Positions 42,582 through 53,000 of a DNA stretch of 64,000 bases are shown in pieces. The DNA is from Flavobacterium sp. K5-23 (GTDB lineage Bacteria; Bacteroidota; Bacteroidia; Flavobacteriales; Flavobacteriaceae). The stretch covers positions 2,761,501 through 2,825,500 of the forward strand of contig NZ_CP056783.1 in assembly GCF_023278045.1 (NCBI RefSeq), written 5' to 3'. The first letter of the stretch is position 1. Every line of letters starts with the position of its first letter. The translations under genes were made by a program, and so were the position numbers. The notes under the pieces are model-generated. The model saw nothing but the letters and a program-made list of their open reading frames with translations. It did not search any database and had not been told where the DNA came from.

Positions 42582-43724
42582 ATGAAAAAACATTTCAACA
42601 TTATTATTGCTGGAGCTGGAGGAATTGCTGAAGCAGCCGGATTGTTACTGATGGAATGGAGCGAAGTCACTCCTACTCTATTTATTGGAGACCGAAACTT
42701 TTTAAAAGCTAAAAAAGTAGCACAATGGATTGAAGAAGGCACCACAAAACCCTGCTCTGTAAATGGGTTTCATCTTGATGACAAAAATTTGACAGATGAA
42801 ATGAAAGCCATATTTGATAAAGGCGCAATTATTTTGGACTGTTTGCCTGGGAGTGCGGCTCCAAGAATAGCAAAATTTGCCAAAAATCACGATTTGCATT
42901 ATGCCAATCTAACCGAATACATTAAGGAAACAGAAGAAATAATGAATCTCGCTAAAGATTCGAAAAAAGGTTTTATTCTACAAACAGGCTTGGCTCCTGG
43001 TTACATAGACTTATTAGCCAATGCCCTTTTTCAGGAATTTTGTCACGATTTCAAAGTGGAGAAAGTGGACAAGCTTGAGTTAAAAGTGGGAGCGCTTACG
43101 AATCACGCCGTTGCTCCTCATTATTATGGTTTTACCTGGAGTCCTGTGGGTGTTGCAACTGAATACTTAGAAGATACTGTTGTAGTCAGAGATTATAAAA
43201 AAACAACGCTTCCCTCACTATCCGAAAGAGCCACTATAATAATTGATGGCATCGCTTATGAAGAGGATCTTACCTCCGGTGGCGCTGCAGATTTACCGGA
43301 TGCTTTGTCAGGCAAAGTACGTACTCTTGACTACAAAACTTTACGACATCCTGGACATTATACCTGGGTTCAAGAACAACTTAATCAAATAGGAAATACT
43401 GCGAACCCAATTAAAGAACTGCAACAAGCAATGGAAGCAATAGTTCCTCACAATGAAGATGACCAAATTGTTTTATATGCTGCAGTTGAAGGCAAAGATA
43501 GTCTAGGTATTTTACGAAGACGCGAAGTCGCCAAGAAAATACTTCCTCAAAAAGTTGGGAAACACCAATTGAGAGCTATACAGACCACTACAGCCGCGCC
43601 CTTAGTGCAAGCAGCTCAGCTATTATTAGAAAATTCCCTCAGTGGTGCAATTCTTCAAAGTCATATCGATGCAAAGGCTTTTTTGAATGGAAATTACATA
43701 GTAGCAGTTTATGGAAGTGTATAG
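42582..43724 (+). CDS. saccharopine dehydrogenase-like NAD(P)-binding protein
   Basis: 380 residues. The Rossmann motif IIIAGAGGIAEAAG is at the N-terminus. The central part has LILDCLPGSAAPRIAKFA-type sequence (IILDCLPGSAAPRIA), and GLAPGYIDLLANALFQEF matches the saccharopine dehydrogenase C-terminal domain. It is cytoplasmic. Members of this family do lysine metabolism or carboxynorspermidine synthesis; the exact reaction cannot be told here. Single-gene unit with about 110 bp to the next gene. Confidence 0.85.
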   Translation: MKKHFNIIIAGAGGIAEAAGLLLMEWSEVTPTLFIGDRNFLKAKKVAQWIEEGTTKPCSVNGFHLDDKNLTDEMKAIFDKGAIILDCLPGSAAPRIAKFAKNHDLHYANLTEYIKETEEIMNLAKDSKKGFILQTGLAPGYIDLLANALFQEFCHDFKVEKVDKLELKVGALTNHAVAPHYYGFTWSPVGVATEYLEDTVVVRDYKKTTLPSLSERATIIIDGIAYEEDLTSGGAADLPDALSGKVRTLDYKTLRHPGHYTWVQEQLNQIGNTANPIKELQQAMEAIVPHNEDDQIVLYAAVEGKDSLGILRRREVAKKILPQKVGKHQLRAIQTTTAAPLVQAAQLLLENSLSGAILQSHIDAKAFLNGNYIVAVYGSV

Positions 43725-43831
43725 CCATTTATATATAAACAAACCTTCTAAATATTAAGTGCATTTTTTGTATTTTTGGCTTTTGAGAACAAACCCAATC
43801 TTTATATTATCTAAATAAGCATCTCTTATAA

Positions 43832-44551
43832 ATGAATACCTATTACCTACACAACGGAATTGAAAATAGTGGTCCATTTGGGCTAGAGGATTTAAAAAAT
43901 AAAAGAATTACAAAAACAACTCCCGTATGGTGTGAAGGAATGGAAGATTGGAAATCCGCAGGTGAAATCGAAGAATTAAAAAGTATTTTACATGCAATCC
44001 CTCCGCCTCTTAGAAATGCAGTTACAACTCCCCCAATTCAGTCTCCTGAAAAAAAAACAGTTAACCCAATGATATTGGGTATAAACCGAAAAGTGTTTTT
44101 TATGATTTTTGGGTTTTTATTGTTAACTATCGGTACTGTTATTTTTAATGTTTTGCAAGAAAACAGAAGAGCTGAGTTTGAAGCCAAGAACAACAAAACT
44201 GAACAAAACAATCAACAATTTAAACTACAGCAATCAGAAATTGAAGAACAAAAAACCCTAATTGCCGAACAAGAGTTGATGGATGCCGAAAGAATTAAAA
44301 AGGAAAGGAAACTTGAAATCAATGCCAAACTCTTAGAAATTCAGAAAACAATAATTGAAAAACATACTTATTATGAAGATTCAAAAAACAAACTTACTGA
44401 AGCTTCAGTATTTAAGATTTTAAGAACTACTGATGAGCGAAATGAGGAAATTAGCTTAATTCAAAACGACATTCAATACTGGAAAAAGGAGATTGAAAAA
44501 TTAGAAAACGAAATGAATCTTTTAAATTTAGAATTAGAAAGGTTGCATTAG
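43832..44551 (+). CDS. GYF_2 (DUF4339) domain membrane protein with coiled coil
   Basis: 239 residues. Residues 1-55 form a GYF_2-like domain (YYLHNGIENSGPFGLEDLKNKRI, TTPVWCEGMEDWKSAGEI), which in other proteins binds proline-rich peptides. A proline-rich linker precedes a single membrane segment near residues 88-110 (VFFMIFGFLLLTIGTVIFNVL). The rest is a charged coiled coil of Lys, Glu and Gln, ending LNLELERLH. The coiled coil is likely cytoplasmic or periplasmic depending on topology. Role unknown; no partner gene. Confidence 0.78.
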   Translation: MNTYYLHNGIENSGPFGLEDLKNKRITKTTPVWCEGMEDWKSAGEIEELKSILHAIPPPLRNAVTTPPIQSPEKKTVNPMILGINRKVFFMIFGFLLLTIGTVIFNVLQENRRAEFEAKNNKTEQNNQQFKLQQSEIEEQKTLIAEQELMDAERIKKERKLEINAKLLEIQKTIIEKHTYYEDSKNKLTEASVFKILRTTDERNEEISLIQNDIQYWKKEIEKLENEMNLLNLELERLH

Positions 44552-44623
44552 TCTTTAAGTTTAGAGTTTTAATAATATTATTAAAATAATACAAACAAAA
44601 CTTCACTTGAAAAACATCCTTAA

Positions 44624-45007
44624 TTATCCAAAAAACTGACCATCTACATAATACCAAACTCCATCAACTTGCTTGAAAGTTGAAAGTTCATGATGCACCT
44701 GAGAATTTTTTCTTTCATCTAAGAAAAAGGCTTTGAATTCAACTGTGTTTTCGGAGGTATTAATAACTTCTAGTTTAAGCCATTCATTACTAACGGCCCA
44801 ATCTAGAATATCCTGCTTCGAATGGTGTTTTTGCTCTTCTACATAAGTGGTTTCAACCAAATAATCAACCGAATGAGTGGCGTAAGCAGAATAACGGGAA
44901 CGCATTAATATTTCAGCAGAAGTTGCTGTTATACTGCGTTCTATATAAGGTTCGCAACAGTTTTTAAAAAGGGTTTCAGAACCACAGTAACATTTTAAAT
45001 GCGTCAT
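44624..45007 (-). CDS. YchJ/UPF0225 family protein with SEC-C zinc motif
   Basis: 127 residues. The N-terminus has CYCGSETLFKNCC, the SEC-C type metal-binding motif (C-x-C...C-C), followed by the YchJ-like sequence RSRYSAYATHSVDYLVETTY. The family is cytoplasmic and of unclear function (it has a nuclear-transport-factor-2-like fold). The region converges with the GYF_2 gene; no terminator is evident. Confidence 0.82.
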   Translation of the reverse strand: MTHLKCYCGSETLFKNCCEPYIERSITATSAEILMRSRYSAYATHSVDYLVETTYVEEQKHHSKQDILDWAVSNEWLKLEVINTSENTVEFKAFFLDERKNSQVHHELSTFKQVDGVWYYVDGQFFG

Positions 45008-45036
45008 TTTTAAAAATTTTGGATAACTAAATATTG

Positions 45037-45261
45037 TTATTCAATATCAGGATTAATCTTTTGATGCAATTGATTCAATAAAACCTGATACCGACTGATT
45101 TCCATCAGATCTTCATCTTCATCTGAAAAATCAAGTAATTCGTCTAATAATTCACTCACCTCCAGCAATTTATTATTAGCATCTTTATTTTGCTTGTTAG
45201 CAATAAAATCAATTATTTCCTGCACGCTATCTTTTAAAACAGTGAATTTATTAGTCTCCAT
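45037..45261 (-). CDS. small acidic helical protein, function unknown
   Basis: 74 residues from the ATG at 45261, which starts METNKFTVLKDSVQEII. It is acidic and leucine-rich (SELLDELLDFSDEDEDLMEISRYQVLLNQL), so probably a helical, cytoplasmic protein. The longer reading frame to 45309 begins inside the upstream basic small gene and is disfavoured. It forms a two-gene unit with that gene: the basic gene's stop lies 1 bp before this start. The opposite charges of the two products suggest they might interact. Confidence 0.65.
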   Translation of the reverse strand: METNKFTVLKDSVQEIIDFIANKQNKDANNKLLEVSELLDELLDFSDEDEDLMEISRYQVLLNQLHQKINPDIE

Positions 45262-45262
45262 A

Positions 45263-45418
45263 TTATTGTTTTTTGTCAGCTGAATTTGTTTCATTATATT
45301 TTTTAACAATTTGCTTTAATTTTTCCTTACGTTGTACCTCCGCTAATTTTGCTTTATCTTGTGCTTTATGCAACTTATCGTTATGTTTTTTAATATTTCT
45401 CTCATTATTTCTACTCAT
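45263..45418 (-). CDS. 51-residue highly basic coiled-coil protein
   Basis: Reading frame from ATG at 45418 to TAA at 45263-45265, 51 residues. It is almost entirely charged and helical: MSRNNERNIKKHNDKLHKAQ, then DKAKLAEVQRKEKLKQIVKK. About a third of the residues are Lys or Arg. The stop is one base before the ATG of the acidic 74-residue gene, so the pair is likely co-translated. It is missed by length cut-offs. Confidence is moderate, resting on gene packing and the codon pattern. Confidence 0.6.
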   Translation of the reverse strand: MSRNNERNIKKHNDKLHKAQDKAKLAEVQRKEKLKQIVKKYNETNSADKKQ

Positions 45419-45911
45419 AACTATCTAATTTTAAATTCTTATTAATGTATTTACAAAGACTTCTTATTTTAATACAGTCTGCGTCTAGTGTTAAACTGAC
45501 GCAAAGTTCGTCATTTTTACAAGATATCCTATGTTTTCAATACCCAAGAATTAATTTATCATCTCATTACAATAAATTCAGTATCTCATTACTTCAATTT
45601 AAACTGCTTTTTTCTTATAGGACATTATAATCTAAAAGGGAGATCATAAAGCCTTAATGGTAAAAAACTATTATTTCTGATAATCAGTCTTATAATATAA
45701 TTAAAGGAATAAAATAACATAGTCTTTATCTTATATTTTTTTCGTATTATTGTATATTGATGGTGTCTTTTTTTTATATTATAAATCTTATATTAAGAAT
45801 TATGCTATCAAATAGAACATTCCTATTCTTTGTTTTTTAATACATATATAACTTTTTTAAGTTTAAAGTATATTTTTTTTTAAAGTTCCAAAACCTTCTA
45901 AATAGTTTTTT
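45419..45911. other. 493-bp AT-rich intergenic region before the histidine kinase
   Basis: No gene, RNA or strong hairpin recognised. It holds the upstream regions of the divergent small-gene pair and the kinase gene, and a repeated TATCTCATTAC-like phrase at 45558-45595. Confidence 0.5.
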
Positions 45912-48755
45912 ATGGTGTCAAAATCTAATTGGTCCAACTTTACCTCCTGGTTTTTAACTAAACCAAAAACTACTGGGCTTTTAGTATTCCTAATCTTATG
46001 GATAGTTGTAACATTTGCTGTTTTACAAAGGTATCAAGTAGTTAAGGAAAACGAACATATTCAAATGAATAGCACGCTTAAAGTGGTACAGCAGAATATT
46101 GAGCAGTCTTTAAGAAACAGTAATACCACAGCATTGTCTCTAGCACTAACGATAAACGACAATGGAATTCCAGAAGACTTTGAATATTATGGAAAACAGT
46201 TATTAGAATCAAATCATAGTATTGACGTAGTGCAGTTAGTTCCTAAAGGAATAATTAAATACATCTATCCTTTAAGTGGTAATGAAGCTGCCTTGAATTT
46301 CAATATTTTAAAATCCCCTTTGCATAAAAAAGAAGCTATAAAATCGATTGAAAATCAAAAAATGTATTTTGCAGGACCTTTACAATTAAAACAAGGCGGT
46401 ATTGGTATTGTAGGTCGCCTTCCTGTCTACAAAAAAAATGTTTTTTGGGGGTTTTCTGGCGTTGTAATTAAATTAGAAACCTTGCTAAAAAATTCAGGGA
46501 TTAATGAAATTGACAATTCTAAATATTTTTTTCAATTTGCAAAGAAAAACCCTTTAACATTACAAGAAGATTTTTTTCTACCTGCAAAAACTGATTTCGC
46601 TGATAACCATTACGTATCGGGAATGATTCCAGATGGAGACTGGAAGATATACCTCGTGTCAAATAATCAATACTATTTATACTCTCAAGTATTACCATCT
46701 GCTATATTAGGGTTTATTTTAGCAATCTTATTTGGTTTTTTTATAACTGTCCTTTTAAAAAAACCTGCGGAATTGCAGCTATTAGTAAATCAACAAGCAA
46801 CAAAACTGTTGAACAGTGAAATAAAATTCAAAACTATTTTTGACAATGCCGCCGTGGGAATTGCACATGTAGATACAGATTCAGGTAAATACATTGAAAT
46901 TAATAATCAATATTGCAAACTATTAGAATACTCTTCTCAGGAAATGAAATTGAAAAATTTCCAATCCCTAACTCATCCTGAAGACTTGGAATTGGATTCA
47001 ATGAATTTTGATAAACTAAAGAAAGGCACCATTAATGAAATCAAGGTTGAAAAAAGGTATTTCACTAAGTCAGGTGGCACAGTTTGGGTAAATCTTATGG
47101 TGTCCCCACTTTGGAAAACCAGCAAATCACCTGCTACTCACATTTCAGTAATCGAAAATATTACACAAAGAAAAGAATCAGAAGAATTGCTTAAAAAAAG
47201 CAAAATACGTTTTAAAAGTTTATTTGAAAACTCCCCTATTCCATTATCAGAACAGGACTTTTCAAGTGTTAAAAGGTATCTTCTTGAATTAAATCTTATA
47301 AACGAGAGTACTGAAAAAGTTGTTGCTTATTTAAATGAATATCCGGAGGTAGTGAAAGAATGTATTTCTTTAATAAAAGTAATAGATGTTAACTTTGAAT
47401 GCATTCAACTTTATAAAATAAAACATAAAGAAGCATTAATTGACAATCCAAATTTGTTGTTTGAATTTGAATCTGATTCAGATTTTATAAAATTATTAGT
47501 TGCCATTACTCAAGGTAAAACTCAATTTAATGTTGACACTAGAATATTGAACACTGATGGAGAATATCATGATATCAATTTAAGATGGAATGTTATTAAA
47601 GGCTACGAAAAATCTTTAGATCGTATTATTATTTCAACGATAGATATCACGGCAAATAAAATTTCGGAAAAAATTATTCTTGATTCACAAAAAAGAACAG
47701 AATCCATTATTAATACAGTTGATGGAATCGTTTGGGAATTTGATATTGAAAGCTCTTCTTTTACTTTTATCAGTAAAAAAGTAGAGGAGATATTAGGTTA
47801 CCCATCTGAAGAATGGATTGCTGACAGCAATTTTTGGAGAGATCATTTACATCCAGACGATCAGGAATGGGCAATAAATTATTGCGATGAAAAAACGAAT
47901 GGAAATTCAAATTTTGATTTTGAATATCGAATGATTAATAAAGAGGGCAACATTGTTTGGTTAAAGGATATTGTAAATATTGTATTCGAGAATAAAAAGC
48001 CTAAAAGCTTGCGTGGTATTATGATTGACATAACTAAAGCAAAAGAAATTGAGAATGACTTAAATAACTCTTTTAATTTAGTTACTGAACAAAACAAGAG
48101 GCTTTTGAATTTCTCCTATATAGTATCGCATAATCTAAGATCGCATACGAGTAACATTGAGTCGATTACTAATTTAATTGAAACATCTGAGACAAAGGAA
48201 GAAAGAGACCAAATGATCCAATTATTGAAAACAGTCTCTGATTCATTGAATGAAACTATGTACAACCTAAATGAAGTGATTAATATTCAGGCAAATATAG
48301 GTCTGATATCTGAATCATTGAATCTAAAGCGCTATATCGACAATACAAAAACTGTCCTTTCAGAACAAATAGCATCAAAAGACGCTTCTATTATTTCAAC
48401 TATTACTAGTGATGTTGAAATAAATTACAACCCTGCTTATCTGGAAAGTATATTACTTAACCTTATATCAAATGCACTTCGTTACAGGCATCCTGATCGG
48501 AAACCGGTTATTGCAATCACTTACTATCAAGAAAACGATAAGAATGTGATTCAGGTTTCTGATAATGGAATTGGAATAGATCTTATCAAAAATGGCGATA
48601 AAATATTTGGAATGTATAAAACATTTAGCAATAATCCTGAATCAAGAGGCATTGGTCTATTTATAACAAAAAATCAAATTGACGCAATGGGAGGAAAAAT
48701 CACTGTAAAAAGCGAATTAAATATAGGTACCACTTTTAAAATTTATATTATATGA
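45912..48755 (+). CDS. membrane-bound CHASE/PAS sensor histidine kinase
   Basis: 947 residues. TM1 is at about 21-39; a CHASE-type sensor domain follows (VQLVPKGIIKYIYPLSGNE, GIGIVGRLPVYKKN), then TM2 at about 258-280. Three PAS regions come next (about 300-420, 430-590 and 600-715; the first two include PAC-like TQRKESEEL). The kinase part has the H-box FSYIVSHNLRSHTSNI, where the usual HDLRxP Pro is replaced, an N box (LLNLISNALRYRHP), and G boxes DNGIGID and GIGLFITK. It overlaps the response regulator gene by 4 bp (ATGA). Signal unknown. Confidence 0.9.
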   Translation: MVSKSNWSNFTSWFLTKPKTTGLLVFLILWIVVTFAVLQRYQVVKENEHIQMNSTLKVVQQNIEQSLRNSNTTALSLALTINDNGIPEDFEYYGKQLLESNHSIDVVQLVPKGIIKYIYPLSGNEAALNFNILKSPLHKKEAIKSIENQKMYFAGPLQLKQGGIGIVGRLPVYKKNVFWGFSGVVIKLETLLKNSGINEIDNSKYFFQFAKKNPLTLQEDFFLPAKTDFADNHYVSGMIPDGDWKIYLVSNNQYYLYSQVLPSAILGFILAILFGFFITVLLKKPAELQLLVNQQATKLLNSEIKFKTIFDNAAVGIAHVDTDSGKYIEINNQYCKLLEYSSQEMKLKNFQSLTHPEDLELDSMNFDKLKKGTINEIKVEKRYFTKSGGTVWVNLMVSPLWKTSKSPATHISVIENITQRKESEELLKKSKIRFKSLFENSPIPLSEQDFSSVKRYLLELNLINESTEKVVAYLNEYPEVVKECISLIKVIDVNFECIQLYKIKHKEALIDNPNLLFEFESDSDFIKLLVAITQGKTQFNVDTRILNTDGEYHDINLRWNVIKGYEKSLDRIIISTIDITANKISEKIILDSQKRTESIINTVDGIVWEFDIESSSFTFISKKVEEILGYPSEEWIADSNFWRDHLHPDDQEWAINYCDEKTNGNSNFDFEYRMINKEGNIVWLKDIVNIVFENKKPKSLRGIMIDITKAKEIENDLNNSFNLVTEQNKRLLNFSYIVSHNLRSHTSNIESITNLIETSETKEERDQMIQLLKTVSDSLNETMYNLNEVINIQANIGLISESLNLKRYIDNTKTVLSEQIASKDASIISTITSDVEINYNPAYLESILLNLISNALRYRHPDRKPVIAITYYQENDKNVIQVSDNGIGIDLIKNGDKIFGMYKTFSNNPESRGIGLFITKNQIDAMGGKITVKSELNIGTTFKIYII

Positions 48756-49147
48756 AAAAAGGCTCAATATGGGTTGTAGATGATGATACAATTTATCAGA
48801 CTATTGTTGAAAAAATTATTGAAAAATCGGATTCTTTCACCACGATTGACTCTTTTAATAATGGAAACTTAGCAATTAATTCATTGAAAATTTCAATAGA
48901 AGAGAATAAAATATTACCGGACATTATTCTTTTAGATATAAATATGCCACTAATGAACGGTTGGGAATTTATGAACGAATTGTCATTAATCAAATCTCAA
49001 TTAAATAAAAAAATTGCTATTTACATCGTTAGTTCATCTATTGCAAAGGAAGATAAAGAAAAATCAAAAACGTATTCAAATATTTTAGGTTACCTTTCAA
49101 AACCAGTAGTTATGACCGATTTGTTAATGATAAGCTCTCTTAATTAA
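48752..49147 (+). CDS. single-domain response regulator (CheY-like)
   Basis: 131 residues, receiver domain only: acidic pocket D10-D11-D12, phospho-acceptor D62 in ILLDINMPLMNG, the Thr/Ser region YIVSSS and the conserved lysine in LSKPV. There is no output domain, so signalling must pass to another protein or act by binding a partner. Its start overlaps the kinase stop by 4 bp, making it that kinase's dedicated partner. Confidence 0.93.
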   Translation: MKKGSIWVVDDDTIYQTIVEKIIEKSDSFTTIDSFNNGNLAINSLKISIEENKILPDIILLDINMPLMNGWEFMNELSLIKSQLNKKIAIYIVSSSIAKEDKEKSKTYSNILGYLSKPVVMTDLLMISSLN

Positions 49148-50000
49148 ATAAAAATATTGTGTTTTAATTCCAAAATCCTTATATTCAAGTATAATTACCC
49201 TAAAAGCATATTATCCAGATTTCAACAAATTGTTTTAATCAATTAGTAGTAAATTAATGAAATTTGCTGCTAATTGGTCATTTATGTTTTTTTCTCTGAT
49301 AATGCATCCCTCTCTTCCCGTTAATAAAAAAAAGAACTTTAAAATCATCTCATTTCCCATTTAAAGATGAAAAGAAAAAATCCTTATAATAATTATTACA
49401 TTTAAACGAATATTTAGGTTATTTATAGATAAAGCAAATTTATCTCGTTTTTTATTCATAGCTTTGATTATCAGAACATTAAGCTGAATCTAACCGGCTG
49501 TATGGTATATTAAGGAAATTCACCTACAAAAAAAATCTTAAACCCCAAATAAAGATTTTTACCTTAAATTAAATATATCAAAAGTCTGACTTTTATGAAT
49601 TGACAAATTATTATTGTTTTATTGATTTTTTTTTCAAGCTAAAAACAATACTAAATTTTAAATAAATTCTAAAAGCACCTACCTTTTAGATGAAATCCAA
49701 TGTGAGAAAAGACGCCTCCAAAATCTCACGTTATGAATCAAACTTTTTTATTTGTTTGATTTATTGAAGTTGTTTATTCATTTTATTAAAAAACTTAATT
49801 AAAAGAACTACTAAAACTACTTACCCCCTATTCTTCTGGTTTACCAGAACTTTATAAAAATTTTAATTGTATCCAAAATATTAATCCGTTAAAAGTAAAA
49901 ACGCTTTTAATAATCTTTCTATTCAAAATTGAAAATCATTGACTACTTAGTCTATTGATATACTATCAAATTAGTTTCTAACGATTTAAAATAAATCAAT
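49148..50000. other. 853-bp non-coding leader/upstream region of the first SprB-like gene
   Basis: No gene found. A block at 49393-49470 (TTATTACATTT-AACGA-TATTTAGGTTATT-ATAGA...TTATTCATA-CTTT) is also present at 59989-60070 ahead of the second adhesin gene. It ends in TAGCTTTG (49459-49466), a perfect -7 element, which would leave a 5' UTR of about 530 nt. A hairpin AAAAATCTT / AAGATTTTT (49531-49539, 49552-49560) lies in this leader. The last 40 bp before the ATG match the second gene as well (CTAACGATTTAAAA-AAATCAAT). Confidence 0.6.
49459..49466 (+). promoter_or_regulatory. candidate -7 element of the first SprB-like adhesin gene
   Basis: TAGCTTTG, exact TAnnTTTG, inside the block shared with the second adhesin gene, where the matching position reads TATCTTTA (60056-60063). 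Confidence 0.5.
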
Positions 50001-53000
50001 ATGAAAACAAACTTTACACTTTCGAAAAAATTATTTACGTTTTTGGTATTATGTTTCCTTAATTATTCAACTATATACTCCCAAAAAGTGCCAGTTGACA
50101 TACCTTTAAACGGATTTCTGATAGATGGGCAACTCAAAGCAAACACATCATTAGATGGGAAAATTATTGGTGACTGGTTGGATGGAGCCTCAGGAAAAGG
50201 TGTTTTCAAATCCACACCGCAATGGGAAGCATATAATTCAGCAACTACATATAGATTTAAAGATTTCTATAAACCTTCAAGTGATAGTATATTTACAGGT
50301 GGAGGAAAGTTTAATCAAGACCCAAATACGGCTTGGAAATGGACTGCTGGAAATGCTGCAGGTAAAGGAGATATAAATAATGTTTTAATACACTTAGCAA
50401 ACGGACCAAATAAAAATGATCAAACTAAAACTGATCAGTGGTTGATTATTGCAAGTGACAGATTAGAAACAAATGGAACAAGTTATATCGATTTTGAATT
50501 TTTTCAAAACACTTTGAAAACGAATTCAAATGGATCGTTTTCTTTAACAGGTTCTGCACCTAATACAGGAATTGATGGAAGGGCTGTAAATGACATTTTA
50601 CTTGCCGTTGAATACTCCAATGGTGGTAGTATTGCAACTGTAAAGTTTTATTTATGGAAGGGTACTGATTATATTTTACAAACAAGTATTGATGATGCTG
50701 ATAATGCTTTTGGACAAACAAACCTTGTACCTGCGAGTACATTAAACGGAGCAGCATTTGGATTGGATCAATATTCCCCTTTTCAGTTTGTTGAAGCCGC
50801 AATAAATATTACACATTTTTTAAATATTGCTGGAGATTGCTCTGAAGGAAGTTTTGGGTCACTATTAGTTAAAACAAAATCTTCAAATTCACCAACAGCG
50901 GCATTAGATGATTTTGCAGGCCCCTATCCTATAAAATTAGTACTTGGTAAAGCGGAAATTATTGGAGGTGGAGCATATTGCAATATAGCTGGCTCTTCAA
51001 AACAACTAACAATTAATGGTGTACAGGGCGGAACTTTTACAACATCCTCTAATGACTTGAGTATTACTGGGTCTGGTTTAATTGATATAGCTAAAAGTAA
51101 ACCAGGTATTTACACTGTAACTTATACATTTATCACAGGAGGATGCGAAAAAATTGTTACTACAACAGTAACAGTGAATGCCCTGCCGACAATTACTGGT
51201 ACACTAAGCGTGTGTGTAAATTCTACAACAACATTGACTGGGTCAGGAACTGCGGCTACATCAAATCCATGGGTGTCATCTGATCCCTTGAAAGCCACTG
51301 TTTCTTCAATAGGTGTGGTTACAGGTGTGTCTGCTGGCACAACTGTCATTACTTATACTAATAATAATGGTTGTCAAAAAACAGTTACGGTAACGGTAAA
51401 TCCAAAACCCGCAATTACAAATATGACGGCATCAGCCATATGTACTGCAGGGACATTTATTGCAACTCCTGCAAATGGGACTAATGGTACTGTGCCTTCA
51501 GGAACAACTTATAGCTGGACTGCTCCTAGTGTAACAGGAATTTCAGGAACAACAGTAGGAACTGATGCAGCAAATATCAGCGGAACATTAACCAATTCGA
51601 CAAATGTTCCGATAGATGTGGTATACACAGTAACCCCGAAATCAGGAACCTGTACCGGAAGTACGTTTACAGTTAAGGTAACAGTGAATCCTAGCTTAAC
51701 ATTAGGAGCTTCAAGTAAAACCGATGTAAGTTGCTTTGGTACAAATACGGGTTCTGTAACGGCGGGAACTGTAACAAACTCATTTGGAACTGTAAAGTAT
51801 TCATGGAAAAATGCTAGTGATACTGTTGTTGGAATTACTGCTACGGTAAATAATCTTCCTGCTGGCACATATACTTTGACCGTAAAAGATGATTGTTCTA
51901 GTCATTCTAATTCAGTAACCATTTTTCAACCAAGCGCCGCTTTAACTGGAACTCTTGCCTCTACGGACGTGACTTGTTTTGGAGCCAAAGACGGTACTAT
52001 TACAATCAGCAACATTGCCGGTGGGTACGGAACTTATGAGTACAGCATCAACGGTGGTACTTCTTGGGAAGCATCCGGTAATTACACCGGTCTTGCCAAC
52101 GGAACTTATAATGTGCAAATAAGAGACAAAGGAAAACCAAGCTGTGTCCATACATTAAACGGAACTTTGCTTATCGAAACACCAAGCGCCGCTTTAACTG
52201 CAACTCTTGCCTCTACGGATGTGACTTGTTTTGGAGCCAAAGACGGTACCATTACAATCAGCAACATTGCCGGTGGGTACGGAACTTATGAGTACAGCAT
52301 CAACGGTGGTACTTCTTGGGAAGCATCCGGTAATTACACCGGTCTTGCCAACGGAACTTATAATGTGCAAATAAGAGACAAAGGAAAACCAAGCTGTGTC
52401 AATACATTAAACGGAACTTTGTTTATCGAAACACCAAGCGCCGCTTTAACTGCAACTCTTGCCTCTACGGATGTGACTTGTTTTGGAGCCAAAGACGGTA
52501 CTATTACAATCAGCAACATTGCCGGTGGGTACGGAACTTATGAGTACAGCATCAACGGTGGTACTTCTTGGGAAGCATCCGGTAATTACACCGGTATTAC
52601 CAACGGAACTTATAATGTGCAAATAAGAGACAAAGGAAAACCAAGCTGTGTCAATACATTAAACGGAACTTTGCTTATCGAAACACCAAGCGCCGCTTTA
52701 ACTGCAACTCTTGCCTTTACGGATGTGACTTGTTTTGGAGCCAAAGACGGTACCATTACAATCAGCAACATTGCCGGTGGGTACGGAACTTATGAGTACA
52801 GCATCAACGGTGGTACTTCTTGGGAAGCATCCGGTAATTACACCGGTCTTGCCAACGGAACTTATAATGTGCAAATAAGAGACAAAGGAAAACCAAGCTG
52901 TGTCAATACATTAAACGGAACTTTGTTTATCGAAACACCAAGCGCCGCTTTAACTGCAACTCTTGCCTCTACGGATGTGACTTGTTTTGGAGCCAAAGAC

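Noticed and set aside
51122..52151. Long reverse-strand reading frames over the first SprB-like gene
   Set aside because: They lie opposite a repeat-rich gene with clear domains and arise from its codon usage; no start signals or family matches.
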